Source of the DNA: Limanda limanda
Taxonomy: Eukaryota > Chordata > Actinopteri > Pleuronectiformes > Pleuronectidae
Assembly: GCF_963576545.1 (NCBI RefSeq)
Contig: NC_083658.1
Location: 8,954,928 to 9,018,927, forward strand
DNA: 64,000 nt
Reading direction: 5' to 3'
Below the pieces are notes generated by a model that saw only the letters and a list, made by a program, of their open reading frames with translations, was not told where the DNA came from and made no database searches. The translations under genes were made by a program, and so were the position numbers. Positions 14,516-26,961 of the stretch are shown here, piece after piece (position 1 is the first letter of the stretch; every line of letters begins with the position of its first letter).

Positions 14516-14760
14516 TTAAAGGGGTAGTTCACCCAAAAACTTAAAATTCACTCAATACAATTGAAGTAAACTGCGACCACTTCAGCAGTAACTACGAGGA
14601 GGATATCAGAGGACTCTCAGGAGTTTAATGTGTCAGGAACGGGCAGGACAATGACCACTCAAAAGAGGACGTGTGATGTAACGCCACTACAGGATCTTGG
14701 CGTTGTTCTACCCATTGGTGGATTTTATACTCCCGGTGTAGTCAGGTGCATAAGAGTCCA
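14516..14760. mobile_element. TTAA-flanked 'gtagttcaccc' DNA-transposon-like repeat
   Basis: TTAAAGGGGTAGTTCACCCA matches the well-known end of a TTAA-target non-autonomous element abundant in fish. The right boundary was not found and is approximate. No transposase remains. Confidence 0.5.
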
Positions 14761-15714
14761 AAGACACTTGTTTTCTGCTCGGTGTGATACATAAACGGAT
14801 TCAAAAATGGGCTCCAGCCAGAGCTGTTTATGTGCATCTTCAAAATACGTCACACACATACAAATATCCGTCTCTGCATGAACAAACTGACAATGAACTG
14901 GTGTTCGGGAGAGCGTGCAGAGGCCACACAACCCAGCAGTTATTACGCCTAACTGCACACATGCATCGGAATGTATATCAGCATATTAAAGTCCTGTTTA
15001 CAATGGGCATGCAGGTTTCTCCTAATGTAATATATTATTGATCCGTGTTCACAAAAGCCAGAGCCTTCACCACAGGGCCAGCGTGGCCTTTAACTGGATT
15101 ACCGCAGACAGGATGTGACATTTCCACGCTGCATCTCGCAAGCCGAGAATAACCGAGCATCACATATTGTGGAAAAACACTAATTGACAGAAGACGCAGC
15201 CCTACTTTTTCTCACCTCCCCCCCCCACCCTTGTGTTCCTGACACTGCAGAGATTTTTCAGGGAGATTGTTTTCACCGCGGTGGGAAGTGGAGTAAAAGT
15301 AGGACACAGCAGGCATGGTGAGCAGAGGAGGGGGGAAAAAGACAAACAAACCAATTACACATTCACTTGTGTGGAAGAATAAGTGCCGTCTGCTACACAT
15401 CATCACTGCTGCATCGTGCCCTAATTTTCCACTCTTGTGGTACATTTCATCGAAAACTGAATAATGGCACATTTCTAAATTCAAAATTCAGGTTACAATC
15501 ACTTATTTTCAAGCCAAATAATCCATGAGCAGTTCCTGTTTTTACAGTACCCATGGATGTACAAATATTCATTATTTTTATAGGCCCCAGGTCAGGATGA
15601 ACATAAAACTATGTGTATACATATATGGGTGGACAGAGTTATGACTAAAAAAGGATTGTGTTCCTCTTGGGTATAGACTATATATAAGATAAGTTGAGAT
15701 ATTAGATGGACTAC

Positions 15715-15890
15715 GTATACAGATGGACACGATGGCGCCAATTGGTGTTGATTGCCACCTGTGGCTGGCTGCAGTAAAAGGTCAAAAGCACTGCCTCCTC
15801 CAGGTCAGCAAATGGGACATGGACCAAAGTGAAAAGTCAAACGTCACTTTGCATAAAGTTTACCAGCATCAGATTTGAGCCACACAGAAA
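15715..15890. repeat. Interspersed fish-type repeat
   Basis: The blocks GATGGCGCC, GCCTCCTCCAGGTCAGCAAA and TGGGACATGGACCAAAGTGA resemble a repeat seen in many percomorph genomes (from memory). It has no coding potential. Confidence 0.4.
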
Positions 15891-17559
15891 ACTAAGCTTC
15901 CATAAGCAAAAAAACACTTAGTAACAGCATCAGTTTGAAAAAGTTGTTTGCTGTCTGCTCTAAAGAGTGATCACTTTGCATCTATACTCCATTTCGACTT
16001 AAACTTACAACCTCAGATCCACTGGATTTCGATGCCGTCTAATGTTTAGACGCGGATCACAGATTGTGTCTTTATTGGTCTTGACCTTTCCTCCCTGTCT
16101 GATCTACTGAAAAATCCATGTCTCCATAAGCCACTGTGAATTATTGGATGAGCTCAGACCGCCTTCATCCACTTCCAGCCCCACGGTCAATAGGCGGAGG
16201 AGAACCCCGCCCCTCCAGTTCACTTGTCACTCACCTATATGCAGAAACCCACCGAGGGAGGCTCATGTTGCCATTCCCATGGGGATAATTTGGGCTTCTC
16301 CATCCCTATTCCAGTTGTTGACTTTGGATGCAGCAGTGGGTTGTCATTACCTCACCAGTGCAGCTCTTACCCGCCTCTTTCCCTCCATCTACCCGTATCT
16401 GGTGCCCAGCTAAGAGGCCACTTGACACTTACTCCTCTGACAAGGTTGTGTTTGTGGGCATATCCATTATTTTGTGTAGTGGCGAAACACAGCTATCCAC
16501 TCTGTGGTCCAGGAGGTGCATGACGGGCAAAATGACTTCAACTTACATGCAGGAAAATAAGATATACAGCATAAATACCATTAAATCACCTTCCACCTCC
16601 ATGCAGCATATTGCTGTAGCCTTTTGTTAACCCAACCTGCCTGTGTGAAATGAATACTGACCTGTTTTCTACCTTGCAGAAAGCGACTGATTTTAACTTA
16701 TATTGTGCCTAATGGAAATCAACTGGAGGCAAAGTGTTTGAGTTTTTCCATATTCTCTTGCTTTTTCAACTTCCCAGTGTATTTACGACCAATAAGCAAA
16801 CACAGAGCGATTTTCTCGGGCGTTGAGGAAGTTTTAATAGCAGCTGAGTAGAATATCAAAGAATCTTTACATGCGCTGAAGGACAGATGAAGGAGTTACC
16901 CCACACTGATGGAGAATTTAACAAAAAAGAAGCAACATTTAAGGTTGCCTCGGTTTTCATAAAGCACTGAGATGAAAGCAGTAGTAAATGGCTGGGAAGA
17001 TGAAAAGGCATCTAAAAACGTGCTTATACTATGTTTTGGGAAATGGGAGATCGTGAGACACGCCGGATGCAATTTGTAGTTAATGGTCTAAAACATTTAG
17101 AACTGCTGGTGAGTTCTTTTAAAAAACATGAGCGGGCACGTTCATTTGCATATGCTGACGGGGATTCTGGCTCACGTGACTGTTCGGAAAATAACTCCCG
17201 GTGAGGTTAAACACAGACACGTGTTCTCTCACGTGGAACTCCACTCGTCACTCAACTCACTGGGGCTTGGTTATGGACACGCGCCGCAACGGGGATGTTT
17301 TATAAATAACAGCAGCGAGGCCACTGGAGCTGCTGAGTGAGTTCGGTGAAGGCCAGTGAAGAAAGCCAAGGATACTTTAATGGATCCTGAGCGTCTCCGT
17401 GTGGAGTTTTGTCCTCGGCCGGCTGGCAGGGGATGAAACCCATCGATCCTTAAATCATTGATCCTTAAATCCATTTTTGTAGCTGCTAAACACACGTGGG
17501 CACAGCTGCCACCCTTGAATCTCACACATGGTTCTGTGCCCTGAGGACTGGTAGCTTTT

Positions 17560-17870
17560 TGGATTCTTTCCAGTTTTTTCGTGTCTCTTAACAGATGTCT
17601 TGTGTGTGTTTTTGGTCATTTTATGTGTTTTTGCAGAAGTCTGTTGTCATTATGTGTCTTTTAAAAAGTAGTTTTGTGTCTGTCTGTGGTCATTTTCTGT
17701 CTCTTTGCCATAGTTCTGTGGTCATTCTTCCCATTTTTTGGTAATTACTATGTGCTTGCAGTTGATTTTTCGCCAATTTCTGATTGTCCTGCGTCTCTTT
17801 GTGGCGGCTTTGCATCTCTTGGTGTCATTCTGTGTCTCTCTTCTCTGTATTTATACCTCTCTTTAGTCAT
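17560..17870. repeat. Degenerate minisatellite of 'gtgtctctttgtggtcattt' units
   Basis: Diverged units of about 24-35 bases recur: GTGTCTCTTAAC, GGTCATTTTATGTGT, GTGTCTGTCTGTGGTCATTT, GTGGTCATTC, GCGTCTCTTTGTGGCGG, CATCTCTTGGTGTCATTCTG. It is low-complexity, without conserved phase, and not coding. Confidence 0.65.
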
Positions 17871-20746
17871 CTCAGAAGGTAAGGAGGCCCAGGGGCTCTG
17901 ACCAAGGCTTCCTGCCCCCCCTTGGGTCCCCAGGACTACGGCCCGTTCAGTAATCCATCCTTGCTCCCATCACCTCACTTCATTTCAGTAAGTAAGATGA
18001 ATGTATAGACTGGGGAAACTGACTTGCCGGATTCCTCTCACCGCAGGGGTCATCTTAGAGGTCAGAGGAAGCCACGTTTCATAAAGAAATTCAATTGATG
18101 AAGAGATTACAGCCTTACAGATGCTTTTAAACACATCCTCTGTGTCAAACAAGCAGAAACAATAAAAATCCGCATCTCAGGTTGCATTATAAAATTATGA
18201 CGGATTAAGCAAACATGATAAAATTAACAACCTAACCAGCAGGCTTCCCTCTCACCCGCCCTATTGAGAGCCCATTATATTGTAATCCTGGATGTGGGCT
18301 CTGACATCTCCGCTACCAGCAGACGTGGGTGCAGAGGAACAAGTGAACAAAGGACAATGCAGCTTGTAATCCCGTTAAAGGATTAAGGGCTCGCACGTGC
18401 ACGTGCACAAGCGTACACAGAACACAAACACGTTTTGTTTGGGAGTGTCTCTGTGACTTATACTTGTTCATTAACCCCATACACTTAGGTTTAATACCAT
18501 TACACAAACAAGCACTAAACTCCCAAAAGCGACCTTAATTCTCAACCTGAGCACGAAGCAGCCCATTTCAAAGTGCAGAGCAAGAAAATATCCGTTTGAA
18601 CGGCTTTTCTCATCTTGGACCTGACTCATGTCCAAAGGCATAAAACGAAAACTTTCTCACAAAAAAAATCACAACGACAAAAGCTCCGGGCTACGCACGT
18701 TTACTTTTAAGTGATCTGACTTTTTCGAGACGTTAAATCAAATTCTGTGGCAGAGCATCAGAAAGGAAAGAGACGTGATATGAAGGAACAACTACAAAAT
18801 GAAAAAAATAATCAACAAAGACGGATTAAAACAACACATCTTCTCGCCATATTGTCAGATTCCAATGTCCAGGACGCTGTGAGTGAAAAGTACGTGGGAT
18901 TAAATTCTTTAATCCCAACTCTACTCTGTCCTGGTTCTAATGATCACACTTGAAGCAGATAACTGTGCAGAATGGAGCTCCTGGCGCCTGAGGCGACAAA
19001 AAATGGAACTTTTGAAGGGCTGCCGAGTCGTTTTGATGAGAGGAGTGTATCGTTTCTGTGGCTGCTGACATTGCCGGGGGGGAAGCGCTTCTGAAACTTC
19101 CTCTTGAACCACGGCTCGCGTCAGCGCCGAACGCTCCAACCACTCCGGATTCAGTTTAGCTATATTGCAAAGATTCCTCCCAGTTTTCGCAGGGATGCTT
19201 GGATCACGCCTGCTCGACTCGTACCTCCGAGCAGAGCGCTGCGACTCTTTGTTGGGTTTGTAACTCGTGTTCGTGCGAGTCAGACTTTCACTTATTCATG
19301 ATCCCAATGTGTTAAGCGGGCAGCTTATCAATGCAGCTGAGAGCAGAACAAACTGTAAATTATTAAAAAGGATCTTTAGTCTGCTTGTAGCCCTAATTTT
19401 GCTTTGCAACTTATTTCACTGAGGAATCGACTGGAATCCAGGTCGGAACAGTCATTCTCAGCTTTTCGGTTTGTCATCTCGACTTCCTTTGATGTCAGAT
19501 TTATATATTTTTTCTGCCTCTTGCAAATCTCCTTTTTTTAATCTCTGCTGAGTCATCTGTTGTTGTTTTCTTCCCTTTTACCTTTTAAATGTTTCACATA
19601 CAAAAATCAAGACTCGAGCAATACCTCAGAGAAACGACAACGCATTTAACTAAAACACACAAAATAGTCGAGCATCTCTCAGATGAAGAATTAAACAGAG
19701 ATGACGGCCCAAAAAAAAAACCTCCAAGAAAACAAAACATCTGCACAAATGTTGTAAAGGCAGGAAATATCATAATAAAGCAAAGGATAGATTTGTAATA
19801 ATCCAGCCAACAGCAGCAGCATGGAACATTGATGTTCTGCAGCATCTGTGCTCTGTTTATCTTACCTAGTGGTGTCAGCAGGAAAGGAGCGACGCCATTG
19901 GCCAACGGAGGACATTCGGGAAGATGCGTTGAAATCCCATTGGTCACACCGAGAGCGCAGGAGACAAGAGAAAAACAGAAGCTCATTAGCAAGTAGGAAA
20001 AGTACACTGTGTTATCATGAGTTCTTCTTTTACAAATGAGAGGCTGGCGAGTGATTCAAGTGCAGAGTGAGGACAGGAGGGAAAAGAACCTGATTGTTAA
20101 ATAGATTCTGCACAGACTGAAACGAAGCGTGAAGTCCATTATGTGATAGTAAAAGTTTCACCAACGCAAAAGGATATTAACATTATTTGAGTGTATGTGA
20201 AATAATTCACTTCCCTCTGATACTGTAATAAAGTAGTTAAAACAATGTACAGATAGTATATTGCAATTTACCTTACAGCCATCATTGAGTCATTAAAAGG
20301 TTTTTCTATCTATTTATTTGTATAATTTTGGACGTATAATTTATTTTAATAATACACAATATACTGATTTACCCTTCATTTTTAAAAAATGTATCTACAT
20401 TTCTTTTTTAAATGTGCTTTATACATAAAACTGCCGTACAATTTGAGTGTTTCCATGCAGTTTTTGCGCTTGTTTTGAAGGAGCAGTCAGTAGTAGTGGT
20501 TCATAAAGATCTGGCTTCAGTTTCTACAAACAAAGCTCACTCCAATGTGAAGTCAGCTCAGACAAACTTTAAATTATTGGTCAGCAGAGAGCTTTTCTAA
20601 ATTCCCTGTCACCGGAGCGTGTCCAGCGTTTTGTCTTTTCTCACAAAGTACAGCTGTTGGTCTTGTTTCCTTCTGTGAAACAACTTTTTTCCTTTTCTTT
20701 AAATATTGATGTGAGGGTCCAAACTGTGATTCATGTGATTGTCTAC

Positions 20747-20747
<1 letters not shown>

Positions 20748-20789
<42 letters not shown>

Positions 20790-20805
20790 ACACGCACACA
20801 CACAG
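20748..20805. repeat. (CA)n microsatellite
   Basis: About 58 bases of CA with two single-base interruptions (CAGA and CGCA). Open frames of Thr-His or Val-Cys here are repeat artefacts. Confidence 0.95.
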
Positions 20806-21574
20806 AAGCGCTTTGTCCTTCAACACTGGAACACCCCCATAGTGTATTTCCTAGTCTTTTGATATGATGTGAATTCCCCAAACTATCCCCCTACTCTAAA
20901 TGAATTTCAAAATAACATTTCCTCAGAATTATCCCACCGAGGCCTCATGTCATAGCCCTGTATCGGCATTATTTCACCCAGCCATCACCAAATGCGACGA
21001 TCATGGGTCAATTTCAACACGCGTGTCATCTGGCCTGGGATCAGGAGGAATTCATATCCGCGCCATGGCAGTCGTTTTATATGCCAGCGTCGTTTCACAT
21101 GTGTCAGCGCAGGGTGACGCTGTCTCATTATCTCCTCAACATACAGTTAATCTAGGTAATCACTCCAGCAGGGCCTGTTGCGACAATCTGCTGCTGTATT
21201 TAATTTAGCATCTCAATTGTCGACTGACCCATTTATTAGCCTGTGACTGGGGGAAATCAACATGCAAGTCAGGGGGGGCGAAGTTCACTGTTGTGTCAAT
21301 TACATTCATTCGGGTAATTTTACTTGTGGTTTAGGAGCTGGATCTATTTGCAGGCGTGAAAACCATTCAAGCTGCAGTTTACATAAAGAAACTGGACATA
21401 AAAACTCCACTTCCTCCCTCTGAATATAAATTAAGCAAAAAGATCCCAGATATGAACGCTGCCGCCCCTTTTTTTTAAAACATTAAATAACTAATTGAAA
21501 CCAAATGTACCAGAAAAAGCAACATTTGAACAAATACTAGTGTGATAAGAACCTTAATTACTGTTTAGTTTGAC

Positions 21575-21700
21575 CCATGTTTCATCTACGGACATGGATG
21601 ATTGCCACCAGGGGGCGATCAAGACACTTTGGTTTTTCGGGAGCTGTCAATTTGCCCATCTTTACAAACAGTCTACGGCCCAGACTCATATATGCAAGAT
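21575..21700. repeat. Repeat tail carrying a CTCF-like motif
   Basis: GATTGCCACCAGGGGGCGAT, then CAAGACACTTTGGTTTTTCG, then AGCTGTCAA and CATCTTTACAAACAGTCTAC match the tail of a dispersed fish repeat. Within it CCACCAGGGGGC (21605-21616) fits the core CTCF-binding consensus. Binding is not shown by sequence alone. Confidence 0.5.
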
Positions 21701-22465
21701 TGAAATGAATTTACTTACATGTTTTCAGTCTATTTTGCCATAATTAGCTTATAATACGTAGATGTTTGCCCCATCCATCCATCCCAGATGTAGTAAAAAA
21801 CTCTCCCAGGGTTCCAGAGATATGCAATTCTCAAGAATTAGAGGGTTTGTATAGATGCAACTTCATATAACCTCATGAAAGTTGCAGAGACAACTTTGAA
21901 TTGGTTAAATCAAAGGCGATAATTTCATCTCTTCATCCTTGAAACAGAGAAAAACATTTTTGCAAGAGTGGGACGGGCGATCCAGAAACCTCAAGCCTCC
22001 GGCCGCGGCCGACACCGGCACGGAGGCGTAAGAAATGCACCACATATAATGTACTACGGACCACACACAGCCGTCCACATTTCCATTCAGTGCTGTAAAA
22101 CTGTGCATCTGAGCTCAATATGGTTTGAAATTATGCACATAATAAATCAGCCTAATTAAGAGCAGATCCTCCTGCTCTCCTGTCTTCTCTTCCCGTCTCG
22201 CTAAGCTCTGCCGCCGCCGCCGAGTATCCCCTCGATGTCTCTGTTTAAATCCCTGCATCGCGTCAGAATGATTTCCCATTTAAAGACAGTGACTTCTCAA
22301 ACGACCGGATGGGGAGCAAGCACATTAGCATGTATTTGTTTAGTGGAGTAAAATCAGCTAATCCAGTGGTTCCCAAACATTGGTTTCAACCCAGGGCGAT
22401 GTTTCAACTGTAAAGCCACCAAATCAGCTGATTAATTTGACAATTTGTTACTTGATTAATCGCTT

Positions 22466-22880
22466 AAGCCGCTTTCAGACATGCACAGACGTTTCCCTGG
22501 AAGGTTCCAAAGGGACTGCGTTTGAGGAGGCACATGTCGGAGTCAGACGATAGCTGGGAAAATGTCGGGAAAACGTCCAGAGGATTCAAAGCGAGCGAGT
22601 GGGCACGTCGATGGCGCTTCTGACACGCCGCAGATGGGAAGCTGGCGGAATACAAATGTCTCCGGATGAAAAAGAGGAGACGTGAAGTTTCCTCAACTTG
22701 TAAAGAGCCGAGACCCGAGTGGTTTGGGTGATAAGGGCAGATGTCCGACCTCCTGCGCGATCCTGTTGTTGTGACCTGCACAATCTCCTACTGCCATCTT
22801 CCTTTGTGAAAGGCAAAGTCCAGAACACGTCCGGGCCCAATTTTTCAGACATTTTGCAGAGTTCGGGCCTGAAAGACTGA
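22466..22880. mobile_element. MITE-like element with imperfect inverted ends
   Basis: The left end is CCGCTTTCAGACATGCACAG. The right end, read on the other strand, is CTTTCAGGCCCGAACTCTGC. The inverted ends, small size and similarity to 6605-6785 suggest a non-autonomous DNA transposon. Its superfamily and target-site duplication were not identified. Confidence 0.45.
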
Positions 22881-22881
22881 T

Positions 22882-23338
22882 TTAGTATCGACTAGTTCCC
22901 TCATTTGGACTTACAATCCATTCTGTTATGAACTCCTCTTTCAATGCAGACTTTAATCCCAACCCCAATAACCTGACTGCCCGATCCCCCTCCTCACCCA
23001 TTCCCTGTTCCCTCACTTTCTTGGCCAGTACTTGAACCATTCGCACCAGCTCCTGGCCAAACCCCCTGCCACCTGGGTGCAGCATCCTGTTTTCTGCACT
23101 CGCCTGCCAGTCCATGCATCCATCTGTCCATTTTATAAACCAGGGTTTTTATCAGTTCTTCAATTAACGCCCCTTCATTGAACCTTCCCCTAGAGTCCTG
23201 CATGTCTGTGCTGCTGCCAGGAGCTATGGCAACATCATGCTTTACAACATTTTCCAGAATAGTGAAGAAAGTTTTATCACAGCTTGGGGCGATGTCTCTA
23301 AACAGCTTATTGGTCAGAAAAACACTTTTAAAACCCAA
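22882..23338 (-). pseudogene. Decayed coding-like stretch, family unknown
   Basis: Two overlapping minus-strand frames read like one protein broken by a frameshift near 23115. The upstream frame gives FFTILENVVKHDVAIAPGSS and GRFNEGALIEELIKTLVYKM, the downstream one QELVRMVQVLAKKVREQG and SALKEEFITEWIV. Composition and amphipathic pattern are protein-like, unlike the low-complexity frames elsewhere. It directly abuts the MITE-like element at 22466-22880. I do not recognise the family; a retroposed pseudogene or a transposon-encoded protein are both possible. No function is proposed. Confidence 0.35.
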
Positions 23339-24749
23339 TATGCTGACTGCTTAAATAATACATTTTATAGTTACATCACTATTAAAACATCAAATAGTGG
23401 TATCAGCCTCAATAATCCAGTGTTGGGCTGCAGTAAATTGTTTTCGCATGTTCTAGTTTGATAATTTAATTTGGTAAAAAGCTATAAACATTTTTTGAAG
23501 AAGTAGGAATATTCTATTTGTAAGCAAACATCTCCTGTTGATTTACAAAGCAAAATCGGACAAAATTGTGGCCAAATTGATCCTTTCGGTGCATTTCCGA
23601 CCACAACATTAAAATGGAAACCTGCGCAAACTCCACTCAGTGAGGAAAACCATGTGATTCACTCAAAAAGCTCAGACAACTGCGTTTTTCTTGTTTAGCT
23701 CTCAACAGTAAACACAAGGTTCAGAGATACCTACACAAGAATCCTTCAGTGAATCATCACTAATGGCGGAAAAAAAGCGGTGAGATAATATTTCACTCAG
23801 GGGTAACCCCCCCCCCCCTTGGGCTAACAGTCCCGACCGAGTCACCGCTTACTGCTGTGATCCCTCGTTGCTCATCACCCCGAGCAACCCACATGTCCGA
23901 AAAAAAAGAAAATCGGAAATGATGTTTCCTTTCACCGCTGACTCCACTTCTTGACGGGATAAAGCCAAGGATGTAAGCCCCCCCGACTTCAAAGTGCACT
24001 GTAAGGGGGGTGCGAGCTTTACATTGGGGTTAATCTGACCTGTGGGCAATGCTTCAGCCACTGGCTCTAATGTTAATCCTCCGACTGGGCCGCTGCTCCT
24101 CCTGGCTCCTGCTACACAGACCCTGGCGTCAAAGGGGACGCCGAACCCACCCGGGACACTCGGAGTCGGCTCTCTGTTGTTTGGAAGCAAAGTCAGACAC
24201 GCGCTCGCTCGTCTGCTCTGAGATGTAATCACATCCGAGGGGGTTCAAGAAAGACTCTTGGTTTATCAAAGGCACACTGCCCACGGAGATGCGTAGGTTT
24301 GAGAAAGACCGACAGGCGCCGCAGATGCACAGCGGGGGGGGGGGGGTCCGCTGCCCGCGCTCTGTCACAACAACCGCTGACACTTTCTAATAATGGCTGA
24401 GTGTTGGAGAGCGGCTGTGGAAAGCTGTGGGCTGGAGGGGTGGGTGGGTTGGGGGGGGGCGCAGCTTTAACTGTGGCAAAAAAACTGATAATTCACAATG
24501 TAAGGAAAACATGCTTAATCCCCTCTCTGGTAGATAGTTCAACAAACAAATAGGAAACATAACTTTCAATTACTTTTTCCAATACTTTAAAACAATGGTT
24601 ACTCAATACTCAAATATGTCATAATTAGTATAATAACACTAGTCTTGTTATTGTTAATCTAATTCCCGTCTCTGTCTCCTTTTAATTGTCTTATTTTTAC
24701 TAACTGTTGTATATTGTGGATTTTTTCTCAGCGTCTGTTTTATATATAT

Positions 24750-25040
24750 TAGGGCTGGGCAAGTTAACTTGTTTCAATGGAGTTAACTCGAGTTAACTCA
24801 AGTGATGAGTTAACTCGATTAATTATTTTATCTCGCATTCACTCAGGTTTGATTATTTATTGTTTTATTGTGAAAGTCAGGCTTTTATTTTGTGAAAGTC
24901 TGTTGCTGACTGCTGCAGAACAGGTAAAAAGAAAATAATGCTGCAGAACAGGAAAAAAGAAAATAATTGGCGGATAAACAATCGAGTTAACTCATCACTT
25001 GAGTTAACTGGATTAAAACGAGTTAACTTGCCCAGCCCTA
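24750..25040. mobile_element. Non-autonomous hAT-like element with perfect 8-bp TSD
   Basis: The 291-bp element starts TAGGGCTGGGCAAGTTAACT and ends in the inverted form AGTTAACTTGCCCAGCCCTA. Terminal inverted repeats extend about 60-70 bp with a small GTTAACTCGA duplication on the left. Both sides are flanked by ATATATAT (24742-24749 and 25041-25048), although this TSD is low-complexity. Inside is a tandem duplication of a GCTGCAGAACAGG plus A-rich unit. It has no coding capacity. The 8-bp TSD fits hAT transposition; family naming is inferred. Confidence 0.85.
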
Positions 25041-25379
25041 ATATATATACATTTAAATGCACCATTGTGCCAATATTAATTAAATAACACTGTCCCTTTT
25101 AAATAGATAAAAGCAAAACAGTAACGTAAACCCCTCCCATGTCTCAAAGTTCTTCTAGAAGCTGCACTTCCTGTTGTTACTTGTAAAACTTGTCACGTGT
25201 CACCGCGCTGATCACATCTGATGAGAGAGGTGACTCAGCAAGATTACTGAAATGATGATTTAATGATAATGATTTATATTGAAGCATAATGAGGTAGAGG
25301 AGCACTCAGCAGAGCATATTCCTTCCCCCCCGAAGCTGAACAGTCGCCATAGATCTAATCAAGCTGCACCGACGTCCAC

Positions 25380-25570
25380 GCGTTCATAGAAATCAGTTCC
25401 TGAATATGCCTGTTTTCTTTTTCATCAAGAGTCATTAACACCTCTTTTGGAAACTGGTGAAAAGGCAGAACAACAACAACTCCAAAAAAACAAGAAGCAA
25501 AATCTTGCAACATTAAAGCAAGAGATTCCTGGATCTGCACCAATATTAATGGGTTTAATGGGTTATGTCA
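25380..25570. repeat. Reverse copy of the 8461 repeat family
   Basis: The order TTTTTCATCAAGAGTCATTA, then GGTGAAAA, then CTGGATCTGCACCAATATTA, then AATGGGTT is the reverse complement of that repeat type. Confidence 0.5.
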
Positions 25571-26206
25571 TCATACTATTACCTTCTTGGCGTACGTACT
25601 GTTTCTTACTTTCTTTGGATTTTTTAAGCTCATGTATTTAACAATGAGAATAATAATAATAATAAAAGAAATGGAGGATTTGAAGTAGACCACACCGTAC
25701 ATATCTCACTAGGTTTCCAACAGCTTCAACTGTTCAATATGAATGTTCTATCCGTGCATACTCAAGCCCAATACTGTTACTGTGAATATTATGTGAACAT
25801 TGAACATACCACTCTCATTTTTTATAGATGGTCGTTTAAATATTGTATTTTTCAAGTATTGATTACTTTTACCGTGTTTTATATTTCACTCTCCCGCTCC
25901 CTGCTGCTGTAACAGGATGCATGTCTCACCGGATCTCGTCTTTCATGGTCGATTTGGATGTTGATTACCATGGTAACAGTCTCCATGCATGGGAGTTAAC
26001 ATGCTTCAAAAGTCTATTCGAGTGTCATGGATGATGTAAGCCCTGCTTACTTGTGTTGCTGCCGGCTCGAAGGTCGGGTATTCCACTCTATCATTTCCAG
26101 CACTTTAAACGGACTAAAGTCCTGAAGGGATTTGTGTTTTCTAAGGTGCTGTGCATGTCTACAGTTGTGGTATTTATGATCCTGCCATGTCCCTCTCTTG
26201 TAAAGT

Positions 26207-26209
<3 letters not shown>

Positions 26210-26238
<29 letters not shown>
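26210..26238. repeat. (CA)n microsatellite
   Basis: About 14 uninterrupted CA units. Confidence 0.95.
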
Positions 26239-26243
<5 letters not shown>

Positions 26244-26961
26244 AATGTAGCCTGGCATTTGCTGGAACCATTCATCCACGTTCACAGCGGATGTTGTGGC
26301 TGCGGTGACAACCTGCATAGGCATCAAAGACGGCGATACATGCACACACACTCTCATAAGAGCCACAAGTGAACAGGCCTGTGCACACACCCACAGCTTC
26401 AATATTAATGCCGCTACCTGCTGGATGTCAGCTTGCATCGTGGGGGAAATGCCACTGCTGCAGGAGGAAGGAGGAGGTGCACACACCCACACTAACGCAC
26501 ACTTAAGGTTGAACACAGACACACAACCTTTTTTCTCTCCTTATAGCCCGTCTGTCACCGTTAAAGAAGTCGCCGGGCAAAGCAGCCCCCGGACCGACGA
26601 GAGAGCATTAAGGAGAGAGGGAGCGAGTCTGTGAGCGGGTGGGCGGGCGGGTGGTGTTATCCATTTTTTATAGACAGGACGGCTAATGCCAGCTAATGAG
26701 ATGGAGGTCTGGCTGCTGTGTTGTGCGGGGACTTGGACAGTGTGACAGCAGACACGATCGCAGAGGACAGGAAGGTGTGGAGCCGACAGGTCGATGCATG
26801 AACCACATCGATCTGTGGCGTGTGCGCCGCGACGATTCAGAGATTCATTGATCCAACTGCTGCAGACGGGTGACAGCAGTTAAAAAAAAGAAGAAAATAT
26901 ATTTTATTATCTCTGCCAACCAGTGCAGTTTAAGCTTACTTACTTTTTTTTTCCTCCTATA

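Larger units (their letters stand above)
8991..21574. other. Gene-poor stretch with scattered repeats
   Basis: Apart from the repeats listed separately, I see no exon with supporting splice sites or domain. 9,000-14,500 and 15,900-17,550 are unique-looking non-coding sequence. 21,120-21,260 reads like a candidate conserved element, with TTAATC, TAATTTAGC and CAATTGTCG. Confidence 0.5.
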
